NCBI RefSeq assembly: GCF_002846395.1
Contig: NZ_PJMU01000001.1
Coordinates: 558,001-622,000, forward strand
Source: Pontibacter ramchanderi
GTDB lineage: Bacteria > Bacteroidota > Bacteroidia > Cytophagales > Hymenobacteraceae
DNA: 64,000 nucleotides
Reading direction: 5' to 3'
In this document: piece by piece, positions 17,885 through 27,109 of the stretch
Layout: the number at the start of each line of letters is the position of its first letter
Numbering within the stretch: the first letter of the stretch is position 1
Program-made: the position numbers and the translations under genes
Notes under the pieces: model-generated
Databases searched by the model: none
Seen by the model: the letters and a program-made list of their open reading frames with translations, nothing else
What the model was told of the DNA's origin: nothing

Positions 17885-19456
17885 TTACCGCAGCACTTTA
17901 GCAGCAATTTTCTCAGCACAACGCTCCCCATCCATGGCCGCCGACACGATGCCACCAGCATACCCGGCCCCTTCGGCACAAGGGTACAGGTTTTTGATCT
18001 GAACGTGTTCCAATGTCTCCCGGTCGCGAGGTATGCGTACGGGAGAGGAGGTACGGCTTTCTACCCCGATGATCTGGGCATCATTGCTCAGGTAACCCCG
18101 CATTTTATTACCGAACGCCTTAAAGCCTTCGCGCAGACGATACGCCATGGCAGGTGAGAACAACTGATTCATGTCCACAGGGGTGAGGCCGGGCTGATAA
18201 GATGTTTCCAGTAAAGCGCCGCCTGTTTTCTGGCGGGTAAAATCGAGCAGGAGCTGGGCAGGGGCTTTTTGTGTGCCACCGGCCATTTCGCAGGCCTTAC
18301 GCTCCAGGGCTTCCTGCATACGCAAACCGGCCAGTGGTCCGTACTTGTCCAGTTCCATGTCCTCTAACTCTATTGCCACTACTATACCTGAGTTCGCAAA
18401 CCTGGAGTCACGGCGGCTCGGAGACATACCGTTTACCACCACTTCGCCAGGAGCGGTGGCAGAAGGTACAATAAAGCCGCCTGGGCACATGCAAAATGAG
18501 AAAATGCCACGCTGCTTGTTATCATACACGGTTTGGTGCACGAGCGCATACGAAGAGGCCGGCAACCAGCAACCGCGGTCTTCGCACTTATACTGTATGC
18601 TGTCAATGAGTTTCTGCTGGTGCTCGACCCGCACGCCCATGGCGAAAGGCTTGGCTTCGATGGTGATGCCCTTGGCGTGTAGCAACTCAAAAATATCCCG
18701 GGCGCTATGGCCTGTAGCCAGAATCACGGACTCGCCCAGGTATTCCTCACCATTTTGCGTCACGACGCCTTTCATTTCGTCGCCTTGCAATATGAAATCC
18801 GTTACGCGCTTGTCGAACAGCACTTCGCCACCGGCCGCTTCTATTGTCTCGCGGATGGCAGAGATGATGCGGGGTAATTTGTTGGTGCCGATATGCGGGT
18901 GCGCATCGAACAGAATATCGCGGGTGGCGCCATGTTGCACGAATATTTCGAGGATGCGCTGCAGGTCGCCACGTTTTTTGGAGCGGGTGTAGAGTTTGCC
19001 GTCTGAGTAGGTGCCTGCGCCCCCTTCGCCGAAACAGTAGTTCGAATCCGGGTTTACAATATGCTCTTTATTGATGGCCGCCAGATCACGGCGGCGCGAA
19101 CGAACATCCTTGCCACGTTCCAGCACAATTGGCTTAAGACCAAGCTCAATGCAACGCAAGGCGGCAAACAAACCCGCAGGACCAGCCCCTACAATGACTA
19201 CTTGTTTGGCTCTGTTTACATCGGGGTAGTTATACCTGGGAGAAATAACGTCAGCAGGAGGGGTGTACAGATATAGATCGGCGCGTACACGCAACAGCAC
19301 CTGTCGTCCGCGGGCATCGATAGAGCGTTTGATGCGGTGAATATGTTTTACTTCTTCCGGCTTAAGGCCAGCACTTAATATGAGCTCACGCTCCAGCAGT
19401 TCGTCGTTGTACGCCACTTCAGGCGACAACACGACTTCAACTTCTTTCTTCTTCAT
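17885..19456 (-). CDS. FAD-dependent oxidoreductase of the COG2509 type
   Basis: 523 residues. An N-terminal ~75-residue segment (IHRIKRSIDARGRQVLLRVRADLYLY) precedes the FAD-binding fold with GAGPAG (90-95) and an Arg/Lys-rich LERGKDVRSRRRDLAAI. The conserved block YCFGEGGAGTYSDGKLYTR and the C-terminal YPCAEGAGYAGGIVSAAMDG are characteristic of this family of uncharacterised flavoproteins. Reaction unknown; the family is annotated as FAD-dependent dehydrogenases. Followed on the same strand by the CoA-binding protein. Confidence 0.85.
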   Translation of the reverse strand: MKKKEVEVVLSPEVAYNDELLERELILSAGLKPEEVKHIHRIKRSIDARGRQVLLRVRADLYLYTPPADVISPRYNYPDVNRAKQVVIVGAGPAGLFAALRCIELGLKPIVLERGKDVRSRRRDLAAINKEHIVNPDSNYCFGEGGAGTYSDGKLYTRSKKRGDLQRILEIFVQHGATRDILFDAHPHIGTNKLPRIISAIRETIEAAGGEVLFDKRVTDFILQGDEMKGVVTQNGEEYLGESVILATGHSARDIFELLHAKGITIEAKPFAMGVRVEHQQKLIDSIQYKCEDRGCWLPASSYALVHQTVYDNKQRGIFSFCMCPGGFIVPSATAPGEVVVNGMSPSRRDSRFANSGIVVAIELEDMELDKYGPLAGLRMQEALERKACEMAGGTQKAPAQLLLDFTRQKTGGALLETSYQPGLTPVDMNQLFSPAMAYRLREGFKAFGNKMRGYLSNDAQIIGVESRTSSPVRIPRDRETLEHVQIKNLYPCAEGAGYAGGIVSAAMDGERCAEKIAAKVLR

Positions 19457-19484
19457 TTACAGTTTGTAAGGTATTTATCCTTAA

Positions 19485-19659
19485 ATTTATTATTGAGTGG
19501 TTGAGTGAGTTAGCAAATGAGTGATTTCTATTATTGATTGAGTAATTTACTGAGGGAAGACTGACACTCTACATTGACAAGTAAAAAGTAAATACAAACT
19601 GGCCAGCAATCAACCCATTAAACGGTTCAACCATTTTTAAATCACTCAATCAATAACTC
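19485..19659. repeat. Intergenic low-complexity words in inverted orientation (TGAGTGA / TCACTCA)
   Basis: The 203-bp gap between the two minus-strand genes opens with TGAGTGGTTGAGTGAG, AAATGAGTGATTTC and GATTGAGTAATTTAC and closes with AAATCACTCAATCAATAAC, so the ends are roughly inverted relative to each other. The same words occur at 58943-58965 and 60948-61138. Origin unknown. Confidence 0.5.
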
Positions 19660-20628
19660 CTAAACATCCCCATTCAGCACTTTTTCGACCCAGCCTTTTC
19701 CCCAGTTCTCGAGCTCTTCCTCGGTCCAGAGTTCCGGGTAGAAGATGCGTTTCTGGAACTTCGGAGGCAGGTACTTTTGCCAGTTGGTGCCCCCGGTGGC
19801 GGCAATCACTTCCGGATCGCGCTGCAGGTAACGTACCGCCGACTTGTAATGCATCAGGGGCCAGTTAACATTCACATTACTGTCCAGTTCTCGCAGCTGA
19901 CGTATCAGGCGCGGGTTCTGCTGCTCTTCCTCAGACAAACGCTTATAGGCCGACCAAACGTTCATATGTTCGTACTGCTTGGCAAACTGAATCAACTGCT
20001 GGGTATACTTTTCTTCGAACCGGATCAAGGTAAGGGTTTTGGACCCAGATGACACCTCCGTGGCGCCCTCTTTCCAATAGATGCAGCCAATCAGCTCCTC
20101 GTGCGTACTCTGCAGTCCGAGTGCTTTGCGTTTCTCCTTATCGGTGAGGTTGCGCAACTCTGTAGAGGCAATCTCGATCATGCGGTACTGCGCTGATTGG
20201 AAGCCACTGGCCGGCATCAGTGCCATGCGGAACTGCAGGAACTGCTTTGGGTCCATGCCGTCCACCATCACATCAAATGAATCGATCAGGTTTTCAAAAT
20301 ACCGGTTGATACGCTTCAAGCGTTTCAGGAGCATATCGCCAGTAAGTCCCTTGTCTTCACCAATTTGTCGGTACTCCTCCAGGCAAAGCTTAAAGTACAG
20401 TTCCGTAATCTGATGATACATGATAAAGATCTTTTCATCAGGTATGGTCGTGCGCGGATTTTGCAGACTCAACAGGGTGTCCAGGTGAATATAGTCCCAG
20501 TAGTTGAGGTAGTCGGTATAGTAAAGCCCCTCCAGATAGGCTGCCAGATCTTGCCCGAGCGGCACGTATTTGGCTTCCAGTCTTCTGAGTTGCTCCAGCA
20601 CTTCCGGCTTAAAAGGTTTTTGCTCCAT
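19660..20628 (-). CDS. kynA: Tryptophan 2,3-dioxygenase
   Basis: 322 residues from the ATG at 20628 (MEQKPFKPEVLEQL); the frame runs 20 codons further upstream but that extension is not family-like. The haem enzyme opens the indole ring of tryptophan to N-formylkynurenine, the first step of the kynurenine route. Family features: YHQITELYFKLCLEE (distal His region), LMHYKSAVRYL (candidate proximal haem His) and the C-terminal AATGGTNWQKYLPPK, the counterpart of the substrate-binding GTGG loop. Cytoplasmic, normally a homotetramer. No other kynurenine gene is in the window. Confidence 0.88.
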   Translation of the reverse strand: MEQKPFKPEVLEQLRRLEAKYVPLGQDLAAYLEGLYYTDYLNYWDYIHLDTLLSLQNPRTTIPDEKIFIMYHQITELYFKLCLEEYRQIGEDKGLTGDMLLKRLKRINRYFENLIDSFDVMVDGMDPKQFLQFRMALMPASGFQSAQYRMIEIASTELRNLTDKEKRKALGLQSTHEELIGCIYWKEGATEVSSGSKTLTLIRFEEKYTQQLIQFAKQYEHMNVWSAYKRLSEEEQQNPRLIRQLRELDSNVNVNWPLMHYKSAVRYLQRDPEVIAATGGTNWQKYLPPKFQKRIFYPELWTEEELENWGKGWVEKVLNGDV

Positions 20629-20972
20629 GATATACAGATGGCTTTGTTGAGGCGGCATTTCGCTACAAATAAAGCAAAACAATCGCACAGATTAGGCAGC
20701 AAGCCCATATTTATCGCACTACAAATAGAAAACAACAAACAGACAAATAAAATCCATAACCGGCAGGCAACCATTACCGGGCATTTCACATCCTAAGTAT
20801 ACTTATCCAGCTGCATGAGCGCATCATGCACTCAGTTGATAGGCCGAACAGCGATTTTAATAGAGTAAAATGGCCCGTTGGTAGAAATCCGGAGAATATA
20901 ACGCCGAAAAAATGTTATAATAAGCCTTAATTGTTAAATTTGGGTTTTACGATATTTACCCGCTCTTTACCC
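20629..20972. other. 344-bp divergent spacer between kynA and sdaAB
   Basis: No convincing open frame. It holds a small perfect dyad TGCATGA-GCGCA-TCATGCA (20812-20830), a palindrome AAGTATACTT (20795-20804), and the candidate sdaAB promoter box listed separately. The dyad is positioned as an operator could be, but no regulator can be named. Confidence 0.45.
20935..20942 (+). promoter_or_regulatory. Candidate -7 box (TAAATTTG) for the sdaAB operon
   Basis: TAAATTTG fits TAnnTTTG. Transcription would begin around 20948, giving a leader of about 25 bases before the ATG at 20973. The -33 TTTG element is not clear, so confidence is moderate. Confidence 0.4.
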
Positions 20973-21650
20973 ATGGCAGAAAAAAGCAGTGTCTTCGATA
21001 TGATAGGCCCGATTATGATAGGCCCTTCAAGCTCCCATACCGCTGGTGTTGTGCGCATTGCGCGTGCTGCCATCCGCGTACTGGGTACCGCACCCGAAGA
21101 GGCGATTATTACATTCTATAACTCATTTGCCCAGACCTATGAAGGCCATGGCTCTGACCGTGCCATCGTTGCCGGCCTGCTCGACTTCAAAACAGATGAC
21201 AAACGCATCAAGGAAGCTTTCGACCATGCGAAGGAACGCGGCCTGAAGTATACGTTCCGTTCAGTTGGCAATGCCTCAACCATGCACCCCAATACGATCA
21301 AGCTTATCCTGAAAGCAGGCGACCGACAGGTAGAAGTGATTGGGCAGAGCCGCGGAGGTGGTGTCATCAATATTGTGGAAGTGGACGGGTTTACAGCCAA
21401 CTTTTCAGCTAACCTCCATACCCTGATCATTGACGCGGATGATGTGAAAGGCAGTATTGCCTTTATCGCAACCGTGATCGCACACGATGATTGTAACATT
21501 GCGACCATGAATGTGTCGCGTAAGGGGAGAAACGAAATGGCCCGACAGTTTATCGAAATGGACTCAGGCATTAAACCAATCACGCTCGAGTACCTGAAGC
21601 AGTTAAGCTGGGTGAAGCATGTGATCTACATCCCAAATATCGATCTTTAA
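20973..21650 (+). CDS. sdaAB: L-serine ammonia-lyase, beta subunit
   Basis: 225 residues from the ATG at 20973 (MAEKSSVFDMIGPI); a TTG 14 codons upstream is in frame but adds a non-conserved segment that overlaps the putative promoter. The N-terminal part has the family motif IGPSSSHTAGVVRIARAA; residues after about 150 form an ACT domain (LIIDADDVKGSIAFIATVIA). With the alpha (4Fe-4S) subunit, not in this window, it converts serine to pyruvate and ammonia. TolC starts 14 bases downstream, probably in the same transcript, though the functions are unrelated. Confidence 0.88.
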   Translation: MAEKSSVFDMIGPIMIGPSSSHTAGVVRIARAAIRVLGTAPEEAIITFYNSFAQTYEGHGSDRAIVAGLLDFKTDDKRIKEAFDHAKERGLKYTFRSVGNASTMHPNTIKLILKAGDRQVEVIGQSRGGGVINIVEVDGFTANFSANLHTLIIDADDVKGSIAFIATVIAHDDCNIATMNVSRKGRNEMARQFIEMDSGIKPITLEYLKQLSWVKHVIYIPNIDL

Positions 21651-21664
21651 GAAGACATACAACT

Positions 21665-23143
21665 ATGAAAAAAATGTCAAACAAGGTGCTTTTGCTGGCT
21701 CTTGGGTTAACAATGGGCGGGCTTGGCACTGCCATGGCACAGCAGCAGGGAGCAGGCGGTGATGGAATCTGGTCGCTGCAGGAGGCTGTGGAGTATGCCA
21801 AATCAAACAACCTGAACGTGCGCCAAAATGGTATTAACCGCGATTTAAGCAGGGCTGAACTGAATCAGTCACGTGCAAACCGCCTGCCGAGCATCAACGC
21901 CAACGGAAACTACAGCTTCAACACGGGTTCTTTTCAGGATCCGGTAACATTCAGCCTGCTGACACAGAACGCGCGTACATCCAATGTGTCGATCAATGCA
22001 TCGTTACCGTTATTTGCGGGATTCCAGCAGGTAAATCAGATCAAGCAAAACAGCCTGAACCTCGAAGCGACCGAGCAGGAGTATCTTTCTGCTCAGAATG
22101 ATATCACAATCCAGATCGTGACAGCATATTTAAACATCCTGTTTGCCAACGAGCAAATGAATGTATCGGATATGCAGCGCAGCCTGACCAAACAGCAATT
22201 GAGTCGCACACAAGCCCTGTTCAAGGCGGGCAGTGTAGCCGAAAACTCTGTACTGGATCTGGAGTCGCAACTCGCTACCGATGAACTTAACTACATCACA
22301 GCGCAGAATCAGCGTGATATTTCCAGACTGACATTGATGCAGTTGCTCAACATACCAACTTCAGAGGAGTTTCAGGTGGAGATACCTAATATACCTGAAC
22401 CTGACGAGAATCCGGTGATTGTAGATGGCAGTCAGGTATACGATGTGGCACTACAAACACTTCCCGCCATTCGCGCGACTGACCTGCGTTTGCGTAGCGC
22501 TGAAACAGGTATAAGCGTAGCAAGAGGAGCTTATTATCCTCGCCTGAGCCTATTTGCCGGTGCCGGTAGCCGATATGCAAGCACCAGCCGCCGCCTGGTG
22601 GATATTGAGCGTGTGGTCAATGGCCGTGTTCCTCAAATCGTATACCTAAATGAAACAGGACCTGCCTCTCAGACACTTTGGTTCGATAATGTGGAGACAC
22701 GACGTATAGATGAGTACTATGGCATGTTTCGCCAGTGGGATGACAACCTGAACACCCAGGTGGGCTTATCGCTTCAGGTTCCCATACTCAACGGTTTTCA
22801 AGTGCGCACCAACGTGCAGCGTGCCAGGTTACAGCAACAAAATGCCCAACTGAACGCCGACATTGCACGCAACAATCTGCGCCAGACAATTGAGCAGGCG
22901 CACGTAGACGCTGTGGCGGCCCAGCGCCGTTACGAAGCGGCACGCCAGCAGGTGAACGCTTCTGAGAAAAACTTCCGCAATGCTGAACTAAGACTTCAGG
23001 GTGGTGTGATCAACACCGTAGATTTCAACGTGGTAGCAAACACATACCGCTCTGCCCAGTCCAGCCTGGTGCAGGCGAAATACGAATATACCTTTAAACT
23101 AAAAGTCTTGGACTTCTATCAAGGCAAAGATCTCTCTTTCTAA
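21665..23143 (+). CDS. TolC-family outer-membrane efflux protein
   Basis: 492 residues with a signal peptide (MKKMSNKVLLLALGLTMGG...AMAQ) and two outer-membrane-efflux repeats: WSLQEAVEYAKSNNLNVRQ at the start of the first and LQTLPAIRATDLRLRSAETG at the second, each ending in long amphipathic helices (AALRRYEAARQQVNASEKNF-like). It forms a trimeric channel across the outer membrane and periplasm. The adaptor gene follows 9 bases later; an inner-membrane pump or ABC partner is not encoded next to it. Confidence 0.9.
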   Translation: MKKMSNKVLLLALGLTMGGLGTAMAQQQGAGGDGIWSLQEAVEYAKSNNLNVRQNGINRDLSRAELNQSRANRLPSINANGNYSFNTGSFQDPVTFSLLTQNARTSNVSINASLPLFAGFQQVNQIKQNSLNLEATEQEYLSAQNDITIQIVTAYLNILFANEQMNVSDMQRSLTKQQLSRTQALFKAGSVAENSVLDLESQLATDELNYITAQNQRDISRLTLMQLLNIPTSEEFQVEIPNIPEPDENPVIVDGSQVYDVALQTLPAIRATDLRLRSAETGISVARGAYYPRLSLFAGAGSRYASTSRRLVDIERVVNGRVPQIVYLNETGPASQTLWFDNVETRRIDEYYGMFRQWDDNLNTQVGLSLQVPILNGFQVRTNVQRARLQQQNAQLNADIARNNLRQTIEQAHVDAVAAQRRYEAARQQVNASEKNFRNAELRLQGGVINTVDFNVVANTYRSAQSSLVQAKYEYTFKLKVLDFYQGKDLSF

Positions 23144-23152
23144 TATAAAATC

Positions 23153-24538
23153 ATGGCTGCAAAAAAATCGAATAAGCTTATCTACACCCTGGTAGGCGCA
23201 CTGGTTCTGCTTCTCGTTCTGGCACTTGTGGCCAAAAAGGCAGGTTGGATCGGCAAAGAAGATGGTACAGAAGTGGTACTCGCTGATGTAAAGCGCACCG
23301 AAATAGTTGAGAAAGTAAGCGCCTCAGGTAAGGTACAACCCGAAACCGAAGTAAAGATCAGCCCGGACGTATCGGGTGAGATCATTGAACTGACTGTGCA
23401 GGAAGGTGACTCTGTTGTAAAAGGTCAGCTACTGGTGCGCATTCGCCCGGATAACTACAAGTCGCTCGTCGACATGCAGACGGCAGGCGTGAACCAGGCT
23501 CGGGCTAATCTGGCGCAGTCCAAGGCACGTCTGGCACAAACCCGCGCCAACTTTGCCCAGATCGAGCAAAACTACCAGCGAAACAAAAGCCTTTATGACC
23601 AAAAAGTGATCTCCGAAGCTGAATACCAGCAGATAAAAGCGCAGTATGAAGCAGGCAAGCAGGAAATAGAGTCGCTGGCCCAGAGTGTTCGTGCCGCCGA
23701 GTTCAGCATTCAGAATGCGCAAGCCTCGCTGAATGATGCTCGCGAAAACCTGAACAAGACCACCATCTATGCGCCGGTAAGCGGCACCGTTTCTAAACTG
23801 AATGTAGAAAGAGGAGAGCGCGTGGTAGGTACTTCACAAATGGCAGGTACGGAAATCATGCGCATTGCCAACCTCAACAACATGGAAGTACGCGTGAACG
23901 TGAACGAGAACGACATCATCCGGGTAGGCATGGGCGACTCCGTAATCGTAGAAGTTGATTCATACACAAGCCGCGACGAGAAGTTCAAAGGCATTGTGAC
24001 CTCTATTGCCAACACAGCCAAAGACGCAGCTTCGCTGGAGGCCGTGACTGAATTTGAAGTACGTATCCGCCTGCTGAACGAATCCTACAGTCACTTGGCA
24101 GACAAAAACGCACGCCCTTTCCGTCCAGGCATGACGGCATCGGTTGACATCATTACAGCGCGCAAAAGCAATGTTTTATCTGTACCTTTGTCTGCAGTGA
24201 CAACTCGTTCGAACAAGCCAGCCAAGGCAGCAGGTGAAGACGGCGAAGAAAAGGAGGCTGATAAAAACGCGGAGGAAGCTCCGGTAGCGCCTGCCGGACC
24301 TGTCGAAGAAGTGGTGTTTGTGCATGAGACAAACAACACGGTAAAAGCTGTAAAGGTAAAAACCGGCATCAGCGACTTTGACAACATCGAAATTCTGAGC
24401 GGCCTGGAAGAAGGTCAGAAAGTAGTTTCCGGTCCATTCAGAGCTGTGTCGAAAACGTTGAAAGACGGCGCCAAAGTGGCTGTAAAAGACGAGAAGTCAC
24501 TCAACAAATCAGCGATAGCTGAGGCGAATGGTGAATAA
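23153..24538 (+). CDS. HlyD/MacA-type periplasmic adaptor
   Basis: 461 residues with an uncleaved N-terminal anchor (LIYTLVGALVLLLVLALVAKK), a lipoyl/barrel-sandwich motif (VSGEIIELTVQEGDSVVKGQ), a long coiled coil of about 120 residues (QARANLAQSKARLAQTRANF onward) and a beta-barrel (TIYAPVSGTVSKLNVERGE). The long hairpin and membrane anchor fit tripartite ABC exporters (MacA-like) more than RND pumps. The C-terminal part carries an acidic, Ala/Pro-rich insertion (EDGEEKEADKNAEEAPVAPA). Its stop overlaps the next gene, gpsA, by 11 bases. Confidence 0.88.
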   Translation: MAAKKSNKLIYTLVGALVLLLVLALVAKKAGWIGKEDGTEVVLADVKRTEIVEKVSASGKVQPETEVKISPDVSGEIIELTVQEGDSVVKGQLLVRIRPDNYKSLVDMQTAGVNQARANLAQSKARLAQTRANFAQIEQNYQRNKSLYDQKVISEAEYQQIKAQYEAGKQEIESLAQSVRAAEFSIQNAQASLNDARENLNKTTIYAPVSGTVSKLNVERGERVVGTSQMAGTEIMRIANLNNMEVRVNVNENDIIRVGMGDSVIVEVDSYTSRDEKFKGIVTSIANTAKDAASLEAVTEFEVRIRLLNESYSHLADKNARPFRPGMTASVDIITARKSNVLSVPLSAVTTRSNKPAKAAGEDGEEKEADKNAEEAPVAPAGPVEEVVFVHETNNTVKAVKVKTGISDFDNIEILSGLEEGQKVVSGPFRAVSKTLKDGAKVAVKDEKSLNKSAIAEANGE

Positions 24539-25544
24539 AATAGAAAGATCCGTTTTGGAAAAAATTGCAGTAATAGGAGGGGGAAGCTGGGCTTCGGCGC
24601 TGGTAAAAATTCTCTCGGAAAATAAATCACAAGTACACTGGTGGATGCGCAACGAAAACGATGTGCAGCACCTGACCAATTATCGCCATAACCCGCGCTA
24701 CCTGAGTGGCGTGACCTACGACCTCAACTATGTAAAGCCTTCGACGGATTTGCGCACTGCTGTTGAAGTGGCAGATTGGGTCATTCTGGCGGTTCCGGCT
24801 GCTTTTATACAAGAAGCGCTCAGTGGGTTGGAAAAGGACGCCTTAAATGGCAAGGTGCTTATCTCTGCTATCAAAGGCATGATCCCGAAGCAGAACATCC
24901 TGATCACCGATTACCTGGGTCAGCAATACGGTGTGCCGAACAGTCATCAGCTGGTGGTTGCCGGACCTTGCCATGCTGAGGAAGTGGCCATGGAAAAGCA
25001 ATCATACCTGACCATCGGTTCCTATGACCTGGCAACAGCAGAGCGATTCTGCGAGTTGCTGCGCAACCGCTACGTAAAAGCCAACCCGCTAGAAGATTTG
25101 GACGGCGTAGAGTATTGCGCCGTGATTAAGAATATTATTGCCCTGGCCTGCGGTATAGCCCGCGGCCTGAACTACGGTGACAACTTCCAGGCCGTGCTGG
25201 TATCCAATGCCATGCAGGAGATCGAGCGATTTCTGCATGCCGCCATGCCGATCCACCGCGACCTGAACGGCTCTGCCTACCTGGGAGACTTGCTGGTGAC
25301 CGCATATTCGCAGTTTAGCCGCAACCGTACATTCGGTAACATGATCGGGCACGGATACACCGTAAAATCAGCTCAGATTGAGATGAACATGGTGGCGGAG
25401 GGCTACTATGCGGTGCAGAGTATTTACGAGCTAAACAAGAAATTAAAGGTGAATATGCCGATTACCACGGCCGTATACCTGATTCTGTATGAGCGTATAG
25501 CACCTGCCGTAGAGTTTGAGATATTGAAAGAAAAACTCACTTAG
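24528..25544 (+). CDS. gpsA: NAD(P)H-dependent glycerol-3-phosphate dehydrogenase
   Basis: 338 residues. It reduces dihydroxyacetone phosphate to sn-glycerol-3-phosphate for phospholipid synthesis. The nucleotide-binding loop is IAVIGGGSWASALVKIL and the catalytic Lys lies in EYCAVIKNIIALACGIARGL; LVVAGPCHAEEVA is the family's GPSHAEE-like segment with Cys for Ser. The start overlaps the adaptor gene by 11 bases, so the two are translationally coupled. A hairpin just after the stop ends the transcript. Confidence 0.92.
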   Translation: MVNKIERSVLEKIAVIGGGSWASALVKILSENKSQVHWWMRNENDVQHLTNYRHNPRYLSGVTYDLNYVKPSTDLRTAVEVADWVILAVPAAFIQEALSGLEKDALNGKVLISAIKGMIPKQNILITDYLGQQYGVPNSHQLVVAGPCHAEEVAMEKQSYLTIGSYDLATAERFCELLRNRYVKANPLEDLDGVEYCAVIKNIIALACGIARGLNYGDNFQAVLVSNAMQEIERFLHAAMPIHRDLNGSAYLGDLLVTAYSQFSRNRTFGNMIGHGYTVKSAQIEMNMVAEGYYAVQSIYELNKKLKVNMPITTAVYLILYERIAPAVEFEILKEKLT

Positions 25545-25562
25545 TCTGACACGGATCACAAT

Positions 25563-25594
25563 GCGAAAGGCATACCTTGTGGTGTGCCTTTCGC
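25563..25594 (+). terminator. Rho-independent terminator after gpsA
   Basis: A 14-bp stem (GCGAAAGGCATACC against GGTGTGCCTTTCGC, one G-T pair) with a TTGT loop, 18 bases after the gpsA stop. It lies over an in-frame ATG at 25561 of the next gene, which argues that the real start of that gene is further downstream. Confidence 0.75.
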
Positions 25595-25629
25595 GTTTAA
25601 AGCGCACCCAGTTTGGCCGTACCCAACGC

Positions 25630-26619
25630 ATGAAACAACATTTCCAGCAAATCGACATTCTGAAAGGGCTGGCCATCATTGCCGTGTTGCTGCTGCACTC
25701 ACTTACGCGCGAGCAGTTGCTGAAAGGCTATGCGGTTTACCATATCTGGCAGGCGGTGCCGGTTTTCATGGTGTTGATGGGTGTGAACCTGGGAATGTCC
25801 TATGGCAGTAAAACGCTTCATTTCAACCAGTTGTATACCCCGCATTACTGGCAGAAAAAAGCACTTCGCATTATCTTCCCGCTATTACTGATCTACATCA
25901 TCGCCTTGGTGGCAGGGTATGTAAGTGAACAGGTATACCAACACGAGGTGTATACTTTAGGTTGGAAAAATCTGATCGGTGTGCTTCCTGTATCCGGCAA
26001 AGGCAATTACTTTATCACACTGCTTCTGCAGACCCTGATCGTGTTTCCCATAATGGGCTATACCTTCAACCGTTGGCCAAAAATTACCACACTCGTGCTG
26101 GTACTTCTAGAAGTCGCGTTTCAATTGATGGCTTATCGCATCAGCTATTTTGAGCAGGACCGCTACCTGTACGATGCCGCCTTGTTCCGGTACTTTTCAG
26201 CCATTGCCCTAGGTATGTGGCTATCCCGCTTGGTAACTGCACCTGAGCGAAAACTTGGCTGGTTCGTGTTGATTGGCGGCTTAGGCAGTGCCCTATACCT
26301 GTACGCTCACCAATACCAGGGAGTCGAATTGCCCTATATCATACCCGAGTGGCAGGCGCAGCTGGTGCTCACATTCCCTTACGCTGCGCTGCTCATCTAC
26401 CTGAGTATGCTGGTTTTTCCGCTACAATCAGATCAGCCGGTGCTACAATTACTGGCCAGCGTGGGGAAGGCATCTTACCATGTGTTCTTGGTGCAGGTGC
26501 TATATTTCGGACTGGTTCAGGATGATTCAGATATTGCGCTAAACCTGGCGATCTGTCTACTGGCCGGACAAACCTTCTTTTGGCTGGACACATACCTGAT
26601 CAAGAAAATATCAAATTAA
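25630..26619 (+). CDS. Membrane acyltransferase, acyltransferase-3 family
   Basis: 329 residues from the ATG at 25630 (MKQHFQQIDILKGLAIIAVL); the upstream ATG at 25561 is inside the gpsA terminator hairpin. Ten or so hydrophobic helices, with the family N-terminus DILKGLAIIAVLLLHSL carrying the conserved Asp/Lys and His, and PVFMVLMGVNLGMSY after it. Members O-acylate surface glycans, peptidoglycan or lipids using a cytoplasmic acyl donor. The acceptor cannot be predicted here; no glycan cluster is adjacent. Confidence 0.82.
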   Translation: MKQHFQQIDILKGLAIIAVLLLHSLTREQLLKGYAVYHIWQAVPVFMVLMGVNLGMSYGSKTLHFNQLYTPHYWQKKALRIIFPLLLIYIIALVAGYVSEQVYQHEVYTLGWKNLIGVLPVSGKGNYFITLLLQTLIVFPIMGYTFNRWPKITTLVLVLLEVAFQLMAYRISYFEQDRYLYDAALFRYFSAIALGMWLSRLVTAPERKLGWFVLIGGLGSALYLYAHQYQGVELPYIIPEWQAQLVLTFPYAALLIYLSMLVFPLQSDQPVLQLLASVGKASYHVFLVQVLYFGLVQDDSDIALNLAICLLAGQTFFWLDTYLIKKISN

Positions 26620-26656
26620 AAAGTACACTTATCACGCCACTAAACTATCTAAATCT

Positions 26657-27067
26657 ATGATGACAAAAGTGACCTGCGCCCTGATCGAACAATATGGCCG
26701 TGTGCTGATTACGCAGCGAAGTGAAGCGATGCCACTGGCCTTGCTTTGGGAATTTCCGGGAGGAAAAGTAGAGGAGGGGGAAACTGAGGAGGCCTGCCTG
26801 GTACGTGAAATTCAGGAAGAACTGAATCTGAACATTACCCCCACAAAGCGCCTGACACCGGTGGTGCAAACATACGGCGATAAGACCATCGAACTTATAC
26901 CTTTCTTATGCCAGTACAACGGGGGAACAATCAGTCTTGCCGAACACAGATCTTATCAGTGGGTATTTCCGCAGGACTTGCCCCATTTCGACTGGTGTCC
27001 GGCCGATATTCCCATTATGCAGGAGTTCATCGCTCTGATGGGCGGGCGAACCTCTCAAACTCCTTAA
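26657..27067 (+). CDS. Nudix hydrolase, MutT-like
   Basis: 136 residues. The Nudix box runs GKVEEGETEEACLVREIQEEL, with the essential REIQEE core; the usual Gly after EEL is Asn. The short length, WEFPGGK lead-in and C-terminal SYQWVFPQDLPHFDWCPAD resemble (d)NTP pyrophosphohydrolases of the MutT/CTP-pyrophosphohydrolase type that clean the nucleotide pool (8-oxo-dGTP, 5-methyl-dCTP). Exact substrate unknown. The next gene starts 42 bases downstream. Confidence 0.85.
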   Translation: MMTKVTCALIEQYGRVLITQRSEAMPLALLWEFPGGKVEEGETEEACLVREIQEELNLNITPTKRLTPVVQTYGDKTIELIPFLCQYNGGTISLAEHRSYQWVFPQDLPHFDWCPADIPIMQEFIALMGGRTSQTP

Positions 27068-27109
27068 CACCCTTTTTCCTAAACGACCAAATTGCCGTAC
27101 CTTTAGGGT

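Noticed and set aside
25561..25629. Upstream ATG of the acyltransferase gene
   Set aside because: It falls in the gpsA terminator hairpin; the ATG at 25630 matches the family N-terminus.
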